A DNA stretch of 64,000 nt, from positions 3,288,001 to 3,352,000 of the forward strand of contig NC_087065.1 of the NCBI RefSeq assembly GCF_963678635.1, given 5' to 3'. Below are positions 45,464 to 54,234 of the stretch, one piece after another (positions within the stretch are counted from its first letter, which is position 1; every line of letters starts with the position of its first letter). Made by a program: the position numbers and the translations under genes. The notes beneath the pieces were generated by a model. It was not told where the DNA came from and did no database searches. It worked only from the letters and a program-made list of their open reading frames with translations. The stretch comes from Symsagittifera roscoffensis (Eukaryota; Xenacoelomorpha; Acoela; Convolutidae).

Positions 45464-46434
45464 TTATTGAAAGTCATTTGGTTGCATTCACCTGTAAAGC
45501 TCATGTAAGAGCATTTACCAACATGCAGCGTTTGTTTGTGAGATGAACTCCATTTGAACACTCTGTCTAGATCAGTTTGAAAAATGTTGCTCTGTTGATT
45601 GATGTTAATGAATTTGACATCATCGGCGCATATGAGAGGTGTAGAGAATTTACATTGCGATGGTATGTCATTTATGTAGATAAGAAATAAGATGCTTGCT
45701 AATATTGACCTTTGTGGGACACCACTGTTTAATAACCTTTCTGTGGATAATTGATTTTCTACCCTTATTTTGTGGGTACGTTTGGTAAGATACGAGCGGA
45801 GTAGTTTGAGCAATTTCCCACTTATACCGATATCTTGAATTTTGCGCAGCAATAATTGATGGTCTACTCTGTCAAATGCCTTTTCGTAATCTGTGTACAC
45901 AACTTCTACAGATTTTCCATCATTGATTGCTTTATAGACCTTGTTCAGATAAACAATCATTTGAACTAAACATGATCGTCCTTTGCGGAAACCGTATTGC
46001 TGATTGGAGATGAGCGGCTCGAAAAATTCGTAGATGTCGAGGATCATACATCGCTCAAGAATTTTAGATACGATTGCAAGTAACGAAACCGGTCTGTAGT
46101 TTTCCACCATATATTTACACGATTTCTTATGAGTCGGGTTAACGATCGCGCATTTCCAACAGCTGGGGAAAATGCAGGTTTGTTTGATCTTATAGAAAAG
46201 AACAGTTAGTGATTTAGCGATGTTTTTTGAGCAGTTCTTATAAAGAATTGCGGGTATTTTATCTGGGCCACTTGCTTTTGTACAGTCCAGAGTTCTGCAG
46301 ACGTTTTGTATGCGTTGCTCCGAGATATCAAAATCATCTAATTTCGTGGTTGATAAGTTTTGAGGCTCACCAAGAGTTGGAGGATCGGAGGGTTTTGAGA
46401 AATTATCGTCAAAAAAATCGGCAAAAAGTTTCAC
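45458..46434 (-). pseudogene. LINE reverse transcriptase, interrupted by the Polinton
   Basis: RT blocks in order: KASGPDKIPAILYKNC, ENYRPVSLLAIVSKILE, QYGFRKGRSCL, VYTDYEKAFDRVDH (first catalytic Asp), SGVPQRSILASILFLIYINDI, and ICADDVKF (catalytic DD pair). The usual GVPQGS..G block has Arg and Ala in place of Gly, a sign of decay. The frame is cut at codon level by the Polinton at 45457/45458. It is out of frame with the endonuclease ORF at 46431-46560. Confidence 0.85.
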
Positions 46435-47543
46435 TTTTTCGGCATTTGATTGAGCTTCTTTGCTACCATAAATAAGTTTTGATGGTATTCTGGACGACTT
46501 AAATGTACGGTAAAACTTGAAAAGCTTATCAGTTGATCTAGAATCAGATAGCTCTGATTCAAGTTAATTTGGTCTTGTTCAACGGCAAAATCGCATTCTT
46601 TTTGTAGGGTTAAAACACGGTTGTGCAGAGCTGGGTACTTTTTCTTAGCGGTGTTCAATTTCATGATGATATTGGATGTGGATTGGGTAATCCATGGCGC
46701 GAGTCTGGCTCGATGCCTTGTTCGAGTAGGGACATGGCGTTCGATTTTGATGTTCAACCATTTAAACCAGTCCGACAATAACACATCAGGGTTAGACCAA
46801 CAGAAGCCTTGAAAAGGGTTGTCTATTATATCCGCATTTAAGGCTTTAAAATCGGCTTTACAGTAGCTGAACATTTTCGACTCATTGTGGTATGATCGGA
46901 AAACATTGTTTACTTTTCGAATTTCAAACTTTGCTGTAATTGGAAAATGGTTTGACATGCTTGAAATGGATAAGGGTTTGACTTTCGTTGAGACGAGATT
47001 CAGTTCACCTTTTGAGAATAAGAGATCTAAAGTACCCGTAGCAGCTGTTGGGAAATCTATATGTTGTTCTAGTTCAAGGTGATCAACTACATCAAGGAAA
47101 CTCTGAGATTCGCAATTTTCGCTACTTCTGATGTTCCAGTCGATATCCAAGTTGAAATCGCCGTAGATTATTGTTGCATCAACCTGTGACATCAATGTTT
47201 CAATTTCTTTGAAAATTAATTTGATCATTTCATCGTTTAGGTGATAGTGGCTGGTTTGCGGTGGATTGTAGAAGCTAACAATTCATATTTTTCTGTTCTG
47301 AAAATTTACTATGCACCCTACAGCAGCACCTTGGCTTTCTTCAGGTAGTGATATTTTTTGACAATGAAATGAGTGCATAATTCCAATCATAACGCCTCCG
47401 TGCTTTGTCTGACCTTTAGGAGCTTTTCTATCAGATCTAAATAATTGAAAAATTTCGCTATCTTCCTGTTCATCGGTAAGCCAAGTTTCTGATATTAGAA
47501 TAATGTTGTAGTTCTGCGAGGCAAGAAATGATGAAAGCTCCAC
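46431..47543 (-). pseudogene. LINE APE-type endonuclease, one in-frame TGA
   Basis: Two same-frame ORFs (47543-47283 and 47228-46431) separated by a TGA at 47283-47285. APE signatures: IILISETWL, GGVMIGI, IIYGDFNLDIDW, GTLDLLFS and SNHFPIT. This nuclease nicks target DNA for target-primed reverse transcription. The segment between the ORFs (VSFYNPP) reads in frame, so the TGA probably replaced Trp. The linker to RT is frameshifted. Confidence 0.85.
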
Positions 47544-47729
47544 TCTACGCTGAAGAAGGTGTATACTTCTGATATTGAAACATAATACATCTAAATCTTC
47601 CGTAGTACTTGATAGTCAATCAATTTTGGTTTCGTGTCCATTGACATATAATTTCAGTCCTATTATGCGTATATCTTTTGTGGTTGTTCCGTCATTAATC
47701 AATTCTCTTCTTTTCATCAATAATTTATT

Positions 47730-48398
47730 TTATTTTTCTTGTTCCTCTTTATTCAAACTTTTAGATATAAACACTTTTGTTGCTCCCTCGAAGGTTTTCA
47801 GCTGCTTTGCTTTCGCTAGAAGTTTTCTCACAGTCCAGGTATTGTTCAGTCGCATTAAAATAGTACGAGGGCGTTGTTTGTCTTTGTCAATTTTTCCTAG
47901 ACGTTTTAAGTCGGCGATACAGTTTGTTTCTTCCCCTAGGTGGTTAAGCACTTTTTCAATTTCATAGGAATCATGAGACAAATTTTCGTCTTGAGTTGCA
48001 ATTATATCTTTGCCATTTGCGTCTGTCTTCCGTGTATATTCCTTTCTTCCATTTACTCTAATTTCTAAATTATTTTCGTTGGGTGCTGGCGGGGTTGGGT
48101 TGGAAGTTATTAGTGACGTAGAATTATACTTAGCTTTATTCAGATCCTCCTTCAGTTCTGATATGGTTGCCTTAATGATTCCAACGGCCTCATCCATGGA
48201 CTCGTTTCTGGCCATCAGTTGTTTTACGGGGTTAAGACAATGGTCACAAAACCATTTGATTCCTTTCACAACATCGAATAGGTTGAGGGCCTCCAGCGGG
48301 ACATCAGTACATTTTTGGTGTAGCCAATTGTCGCATTTGTCGCATTGTATTGCTTGTTCCTCTTTGTCCTTGATTTTTCTGCTGCAGGACCCGCACAT
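47730..48398 (-). CDS. LINE ORF1 protein with PHD finger
   Basis: 222 residues from ATG 48398, although the frame is open upstream to the LTR border. Residues 2-56 carry a PHD-like set: CGSC, CDKCDNWLHQKC and WFCDHC. A coiled-coil-like segment and a C-terminal RNA-binding-like part (RPRTILMRLNNTWTVRKLLAKAKQLK) follow, as in CR1-type ORF1 proteins that package LINE RNA. The stop lies ~190 bp before the endonuclease region. Confidence 0.75.
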   Translation of the reverse strand: MCGSCSRKIKDKEEQAIQCDKCDNWLHQKCTDVPLEALNLFDVVKGIKWFCDHCLNPVKQLMARNESMDEAVGIIKATISELKEDLNKAKYNSTSLITSNPTPPAPNENNLEIRVNGRKEYTRKTDANGKDIIATQDENLSHDSYEIEKVLNHLGEETNCIADLKRLGKIDKDKQRPRTILMRLNNTWTVRKLLAKAKQLKTFEGATKVFISKSLNKEEQEK

Positions 48399-48422
48399 TG
48401 AATTACTTGCACTTGCAAGACG

Positions 48423-49299
48423 TGTAACATTCGTCTACTGCAGTCACACATGAGGCTTAAGAAAAATAGGCCCTATAACTATTGGCTCAAGAGTCAGGGA
48501 CACTATCTCTTGTGTTTTTCTACCTCAATTCAGTCGGAGCCAATTCGGTTCGTCTGTGACATGAGACTACGACTCGTTACAGCTTAAGGCTACTACCAAA
48601 ATATCCCCCCACTCTAGAATTAAGAACGTCCTCATACTTAGGTCTCTAGATACCCAAAATACATGAACGCCGTTAAAAACCGGGTTGGAACAATCCGTTA
48701 AGTTACTTTTATTTAGACAGTGGAACTTTGATCCATTTCAGATGGATCAACCTAAAACTCGCCTTACCTCAACATAACAATTATAAAACACACTCTAGAA
48801 ATTTAAATTTGTACTCACATTGTAGCACGCTCAAGAACTGGGAGTAATCAAGTCGGTAATCAACTCGAGAATCAAATAATGTAATTAAAATGAGTTTAAT
48901 GTTTGTCAGTTTTAACAACAAGAACAAGTTCGTACTCTAGACTATAATTTCTCGTGAACCATTGGGACACTCAAGCTGTCCACCTTTCCACCGAAGGTTC
49001 ACTCTAGTCCAGTCTAGAATAGTACTCCACTCAAGTCACAATAATCCAGTTCGTGGGAATACTCTTGTCTCTGTTTCGAATGGGACAGCTCTACTCTAGG
49101 TTATTGCTGTGACGGAAATTGCGAATAGCAATTTCCTACCGATTTTTCTTGCAACTTTCCCGCGATTGTCACTCGATTGTTCTGACTTCTCTTTTTGACA
49201 TGCTCCATTCGAAATTTTGAAAAACTTAATTTCACCCCAAAATCAAGTGCTCTTGCTTTTCTCAAGGTCAAACTTCCAAATATGACCGACTGGCACATA
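48423..49299 (-). repeat. LTR, family A, right copy (3' LTR)
   Basis: Homologous to 2795-3698. Element-strand ends TGTGCC...TGTTACA. A purine stretch GGGGAG lies just upstream on the element strand, as a polypurine tract would. It contains the 9-bp-arm stem-loop (49114-49136) and a TTTCCCGC motif (49156-49163). It abuts LINE ORF1 at 48422. Confidence 0.75.
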
Positions 49300-49726
49300 C
49301 TCCCCGGACTCAAGATCGATGTCCTCATCGCGTGCTGTCGTCTGCCAGTGAGTCCCCGAAAACCGAGTGTTGCTCAAGGTACAGTGCCAGTGTTCATTTA
49401 CAGAAGTTTGCAGCAGACTTAAGCTTATCTACACCCCAAAATTCACGGCCATGTAAAATTTTCACACTATCGCTAAACAGCAATCAAAATCTGCACACAC
49501 CTGCACCTATGAATTCTCGCTTTTCAAGCCAATTATTTAAAATTTGTTTTGTCCCATTCAACTAGGAAATTGTCATGCAGCATTTTCGTTTATATAATAG
49601 ATATAGCATATTAATAACAATATCTTGTTTTGTTAAAACTTCTTTTTCGTGAACCCAGGTTTCACCCGGATCCACACTCAAGTCCCCTTTCCCTCTCAAG
49701 ACTCAAGATCCATTCGAACCATCCAC
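49300..49726 (-). other. Short untranslated region before the 3' LTR
   Basis: Between the last ORF stop and the LTR. The polypurine-like GGGGAG is adjacent to the LTR. No ORF is supported. Confidence 0.4.
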
Positions 49727-52700
49727 TCACCTCGCACTCTTCGACTTGGAGGTGCTGCACCCTGAAGTACTAGATACGGCAAACTGTCTCAACAGTTCTT
49801 CTTCATCATCGGAGCTAATCACGATTTCCTCCCAAGCCTTCAGCTGTTCATAGGATCGCATCCATTCTCTTTGCTCCTGCAACCTTTTTGCCTGGTTGGG
49901 TAGTGCCTTCACCCTAGATTCCCGGTTCAAACAAAAGGAGTTGTGCAGGCTCAAGCTCACGTTCTTCGCCAGGTCCTCCTCTAGTATCGATTCCCTCGCT
50001 TTGGTATTGTCTCTAGACATTTTACCCACTCTCTTCCATCCTGTCGTGATCGCATTTCGATGGGTTAACAGGGGTCTCTTGAAAGCTTCTGGCCCAATCT
50101 CGGCCTGGAACTGTCGATACTCCTTTTGATGCTTTCTCATGTGATCTTTCGTTGTCACGTACAACCAAGACGTCAGTGTCGCCCGAAACCATGGAAAGTA
50201 CCTCAAACGGCTCCATATGTGTCTGACTTCCGTCGGTAATGCGAATATTTTGCACGCAGTCTCAAACAACTCGAGTCTCCTGCTGTAGTCTATCGCGTAT
50301 ATTGACTCAGCCGTTGGCGTCGTTGCTTCCCGATACTTCGTCACATTCTCTTCTATCCATCTCAGAGCCAACATCGTACTCACTATTAAGAGCGTCACCT
50401 TCTGCCGGTGATCCGGTAGTCCGATCGACCGAATTTCTTCCATATCCCACACCAGGCAAAGGTTCTTGTGATCTGGATACCACACCGTTTGTGCCAAACA
50501 GTGGCATGGGCATTCTCCATGGGTGATCTCAATGCTCCTGAGGTTACGCTCCCCCGAGGCTTCCAAAAGAGGCTCAAGCTCTATCATTTTCTCATGCATC
50601 GTGTCATTATCTTCCATGTTTGGAGCACCTCCCACAGGCTTTCCGATCACGTTTTGTCTCTCGTGATCGCTGGTATTCTCACTCTCCAACTTTAAAAGTT
50701 CTTCTCCCCAGATTTCACTCAAGTCATCTCTCAATTCTTTTGGTACTATCCCTCTGATTTTTCTCAGCAACTTGTGCGAGTGATGCGATATCCGAGCCAA
50801 CCTCACGCACTTGGGCACTGAGAAGGCCTTGTCCACCAATATTCTCTGGCTGGATGCTTCCACCATCGCCATGTGCAGTGGGTAGTGGCTTCCGCACAAA
50901 TTGGCCATCATTGACCCTATCTGGGATTTTGCGTTCAATGGCAGGCCATAAGCTTCGCTCATGGGAAACCCCATTTCTGCCTCGAGACCAACCTTCCAGC
51001 TCCGGATATGCTTTTGAGTCACCTGCAACACTCCCGGCCATGATTCCACGCTCAACGCCGTCACTAAATGGTGTTCAGACTCTAGTCTTTCCAGTGACTG
51101 CAGACTACACATTCTCGAGAAGAATCCGAGAGCTGTTGCTATGTTCACCGTAGTTCTCGCGTAACACTCCGCTACTATTTGCACTTCACTTTTCTCCCTT
51201 TCCGTGATGTCTTCAAACCAAGTGACCAGGTCTTCTTTTTGAAAGGACAGTATTCTGACACATGACCGTCCATCGCAGGTGTGCTCTCCGTTCCCACACG
51301 TCGAATCCAGACAGCTACCCGGCTCCATCTTCTTTGCCGACCCGAGCTTGCTCGTCTTTTCGCCTGACTCCTGCGTCTGAGGTGAGATTAGCTTGTGCAA
51401 CACACTCAACTTTGCCAGATCTTCATCTTCCGTTGGTGCTAGCCTCACTCGCTCGGTGGTTTCCTCGATCAGACTCGCGTGGGGATGTGGACACCAGGAG
51501 GGTCTTAATAGCTTCCATACCACTCCCAAGTTCGTGATTAACAAGCCATTTCCATCACCCATGTTCACTTCAACTCTCTTGTTCGAACGCGGTATGCTTA
51601 CCACCTCTGGTGTTTTCTCAAGAATCAGGCCCAGGCTCGGCCCCTCTTTCTCTACCGTTTCTATTTCCATTATTCTTTCTGTCCAAAACTTCAGTAGCTC
51701 CGCCACCTCGTGGTTCCTGTGAGCGCCTCCTGTTTCTGAGTCTAAGATGGCTATTCCCATCACTCCTGACACGTATTGGTATTCCCCCTTCTCGCTGGGT
51801 CTCGAGTACTGCTCTGACGAGGCCAGGTTACGGTGAACATCATGCTCTTCTTCGAACTTCTTGTTATAAAATCTCCGTACCTCGTCCAGCTTTCTGTGGT
51901 TCTCTAGGGACAGTCTGGAACCATCTTCTTTTTCTATACCAGTACTCTGATACACGTTTAAGATGATCGTTGAGACTCCTTTTTCCACGGTTTTACTTCC
52001 GCTTGCTCTCTGGTGGCATGCCAAGATGGTACTATCAGACATCATTGACATTATCCATCTCAAGAAACATGTGGCATCCTTCCTCCTAGCCAGGCTCAAG
52101 CCTGAATTGTCCCTAGCCAAGTGTTGCATCAATGCTTGATACACATCTAACTTTTTGCTTCCCAACTTCAGTCTATCATACGAGGTCAATGTCTCCAACT
52201 CTATTCCCACCAGACTCCAGGTGAACATTAGTTGTCCTGCAGTTCTAACGAAGGGATTCGCCATCAATGGTGGTGCTGATGAGGATGTCCTCATTGCCTC
52301 TTCAAAATGATCCTTCAACAAGTTCTGCCAGGACCTCTTCAGCTGATTCGCCACTTCTATTTTATTAACCTCGGCCTTTTGCTGGGTGGCCCAATTGCGT
52401 CGCTTGCGAGCTACTCCACTGTCCAATTTCTTCAAGCAGTCCTCCATTTCCTTCAATGTCTCGAGGGCCACCCACCACGTCCGGGAGGTGTTCCTCGTCT
52501 TGTTCCTCTCCAATGGATCACTCGTCACTTGCTTGACCGTGGCCTGGTGTGCCTTTGAGATCCATTCCTTGCCGACATCCACTTCCCATGTCTGTCCGTT
52601 CGTTGAACCTCTCTTTACGTTTATCTTCTGAGGCTTGAAGTCTTCCTCCGATGTCAAACTGGTGGAAACCTCTATTTCCCTCTCTACATCAAGTGGTCTT

Positions 52701-52915
52701 CTGAGCTCCGAGCTGCTCTTGTATGCCGCCGTCTTGCATCGAGCCAAAACCATGGGCGCCGTCTCTCTCAAGTTTCCTTCCGAAACAGCATCCACTGAAG
52801 GACTACCCAATCCCTCCACTTCTCTCTTCCTCTTGCAAGTCTTCACATCTCTGCTTGAGGGTGTTGTAGCTATCATCGCTGATTCGACCTCTCTGTCTAC
52901 CCCCAATCCTTCCAA
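49727..52915 (-). CDS. 1,062-residue orphan protein of the giant Gypsy element
   Basis: A single unbroken frame of more than 3 kb; the first ATG is at 52876 but the frame opens upstream at 52915 and overlaps the previous ORF by 19 bp in the -1 direction, so frameshifting is an alternative to independent initiation. The N-terminal 60 residues are basic/Ser-rich (CKRKREVEG). A Cys cluster CLDSTCGNGEHTCDGRSC lies mid-protein and ECPCHCLAQTVWYPDH further on. The C-terminal third is helical, ending with acidic SSDDEEELL and a Ser tail. No signal peptide or membrane segment typical of Env is visible. No family was recognised. Long intactness implies recent activity or selection. Confidence 0.65.
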   Translation of the reverse strand: MEGLGVDREVESAMIATTPSSRDVKTCKRKREVEGLGSPSVDAVSEGNLRETAPMVLARCKTAAYKSSSELRRPLDVEREIEVSTSLTSEEDFKPQKINVKRGSTNGQTWEVDVGKEWISKAHQATVKQVTSDPLERNKTRNTSRTWWVALETLKEMEDCLKKLDSGVARKRRNWATQQKAEVNKIEVANQLKRSWQNLLKDHFEEAMRTSSSAPPLMANPFVRTAGQLMFTWSLVGIELETLTSYDRLKLGSKKLDVYQALMQHLARDNSGLSLARRKDATCFLRWIMSMMSDSTILACHQRASGSKTVEKGVSTIILNVYQSTGIEKEDGSRLSLENHRKLDEVRRFYNKKFEEEHDVHRNLASSEQYSRPSEKGEYQYVSGVMGIAILDSETGGAHRNHEVAELLKFWTERIMEIETVEKEGPSLGLILEKTPEVVSIPRSNKRVEVNMGDGNGLLITNLGVVWKLLRPSWCPHPHASLIEETTERVRLAPTEDEDLAKLSVLHKLISPQTQESGEKTSKLGSAKKMEPGSCLDSTCGNGEHTCDGRSCVRILSFQKEDLVTWFEDITEREKSEVQIVAECYARTTVNIATALGFFSRMCSLQSLERLESEHHLVTALSVESWPGVLQVTQKHIRSWKVGLEAEMGFPMSEAYGLPLNAKSQIGSMMANLCGSHYPLHMAMVEASSQRILVDKAFSVPKCVRLARISHHSHKLLRKIRGIVPKELRDDLSEIWGEELLKLESENTSDHERQNVIGKPVGGAPNMEDNDTMHEKMIELEPLLEASGERNLRSIEITHGECPCHCLAQTVWYPDHKNLCLVWDMEEIRSIGLPDHRQKVTLLIVSTMLALRWIEENVTKYREATTPTAESIYAIDYSRRLELFETACKIFALPTEVRHIWSRLRYFPWFRATLTSWLYVTTKDHMRKHQKEYRQFQAEIGPEAFKRPLLTHRNAITTGWKRVGKMSRDNTKARESILEEDLAKNVSLSLHNSFCLNRESRVKALPNQAKRLQEQREWMRSYEQLKAWEEIVISSDDEEELLRQFAVSSTSGCSTSKSKSAR

Positions 52916-54234
52916 CTCTTGCCTCCCCCTGCTCGAGCCTTAAGGATATTAGTACTTTTAATCATATTACTAGTCCCAACCTTATCCCTTTTTATATCAT
53001 TAACTATTTTATCTACAGTTTTTTGTCTCAGAGTAGAGCTGTCCTCACATTTTTCTTCTCTAGTCTTCGATCGTGAATTCCTCAGCTCTACCAGCTTGCT
53101 CAGCAGCTCTTTTCTCGCCTTCTCATCCAGGCCCGTTCCTATCAGAAGCGGTTCTCCAAATCTTACGACTGTGTCCCACAGTTCCTCCTTGAATTTGTCC
53201 AGCGTCGTCTCGCTGCCCGCTTCTTGATTGAATTCTTCCAAGAACTCCTGCCAAGCATCGTCCTTCAGGGACCCCAGGAATATGTCCCTGTTCCCTTCGA
53301 AAGTGTTCCTTTCCCTTTCCTCCGGGCTCAAGAGTATCATCCCCATATTGAAGGTCTCATTTGCCAATGGCAATTCCAGATTCTTCCGGGGGGACGGATT
53401 CAGAGGTGGTGTGGCAGTATCTGCCCAATTCTCCTCGCTCAAGTCTTTCACCAGTTCTTGAGTGGTGAGCTCCTCCCCTGATGGCCCTGGTTCAGGTGTA
53501 TTCCCCACTTCCATGTCTTCACCGGCTTCACCGAGAGTTTCATCCATACTCTCTTCTTCTGACTCATGTCTCCTTCTCTCGAGAATTTTCTTAAACCGGT
53601 CCTCGACGGGTCCACTTCTCTTGTCTCCAGGCGTGTCCACTGACAGTGGTGATGGTGTCGTAGGGTCCAATTTCTTGTACTCCGTCAGGGCTACGTGCAG
53701 TTGACCTGCTGCATCTAGTTCTTTTCCCTCCTGTCTCACTTCCACCTGTTCTAAGCCATAGGGTGCCCTGTATTTTCTCGTTGCAAATTTCATGTCGTCC
53801 ACCAATGCGACGTGCCCCTCCATCATGATCATCCTGCCATCATCCCATATGGGTAGCATGTTCTCAAGTCCCTCCTGCTCAAGAGCTCTCAAGACCTTTC
53901 GCACCTCATATCCGGGGGGCTGCGAACCTCTCATCTTTTTCGCTTGCGTCGTCCACGAATTTACCTTCGCCTCGCTAGTATGGAAGTAGACCGCCGCCGT
54001 GTAGCCGATGAACAGGGGGTCCCAGCCATCAGTGAAATACTTCTGCATTTCCTCCGTCGTCATCCTCGCCATTATGGAGGGAACTACCAAGGGGCTGTTC
54101 ATTCCCAAGGTCATCCTCCTGACTATCGGGTACTCAGGCATGGTGGCTGGGAGGATCTCTTTATCCATTAGGGCCTCCAGCTCCCTCTTGACCAGCGCAA
54201 AGCATTCCTTCCAAGCAGGAATCCTCAAGATCTC
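52897..54234 (-). CDS. Gag-like protein, C-terminal part (443 codons)
   Basis: Same frame as the upstream 664-codon ORF, separated only by a TGA at 54235-54237; no ATG near its start. Contains YTAAVYFHTSEAKVNSW, an acidic/Pro-rich linker, and a helical block with WQEFLEEFNQEAG...LDKFKEELWDTVVRFGE that aligns with 882-520 of the left element. The end (ARAGGGKSWKDWG) overlaps the 1,062-residue ORF in another frame at a G-rich stretch. Confidence 0.55.
   Translation of the reverse strand, partial: EILRIPAWKECFALVKRELEALMDKEILPATMPEYPIVRRMTLGMNSPLVVPSIMARMTTEEMQKYFTDGWDPLFIGYTAAVYFHTSEAKVNSWTTQAKKMRGSQPPGYEVRKVLRALEQEGLENMLPIWDDGRMIMMEGHVALVDDMKFATRKYRAPYGLEQVEVRQEGKELDAAGQLHVALTEYKKLDPTTPSPLSVDTPGDKRSGPVEDRFKKILERRRHESEEESMDETLGEAGEDMEVGNTPEPGPSGEELTTQELVKDLSEENWADTATPPLNPSPRKNLELPLANETFNMGMILLSPEERERNTFEGNRDIFLGSLKDDAWQEFLEEFNQEAGSETTLDKFKEELWDTVVRFGEPLLIGTGLDEKARKELLSKLVELRNSRSKTREEKCEDSSTLRQKTVDKIVNDIKRDKVGTSNMIKSTNILKARAGGGKSWKDWG

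Larger units (their letters stand above)
45458..48422 (-). mobile_element. LINE, 5' part (CR1/Jockey-like)
   Basis: Minus-strand order: PHD-finger ORF1, APE-type endonuclease, reverse transcriptase; the 3' remainder is at 25523-24818. Its upper border is the end of the giant Gypsy LTR at 48423, and ORF1 is still open at that border, so the LINE's own 5' end lies beyond the Gypsy insertion, outside the window. Confidence 0.85.

Noticed and set aside
52307-52943. Plus-strand ORFs opposite the giant element genes
   Set aside because: They are antisense shadows of the long minus-strand ORFs.
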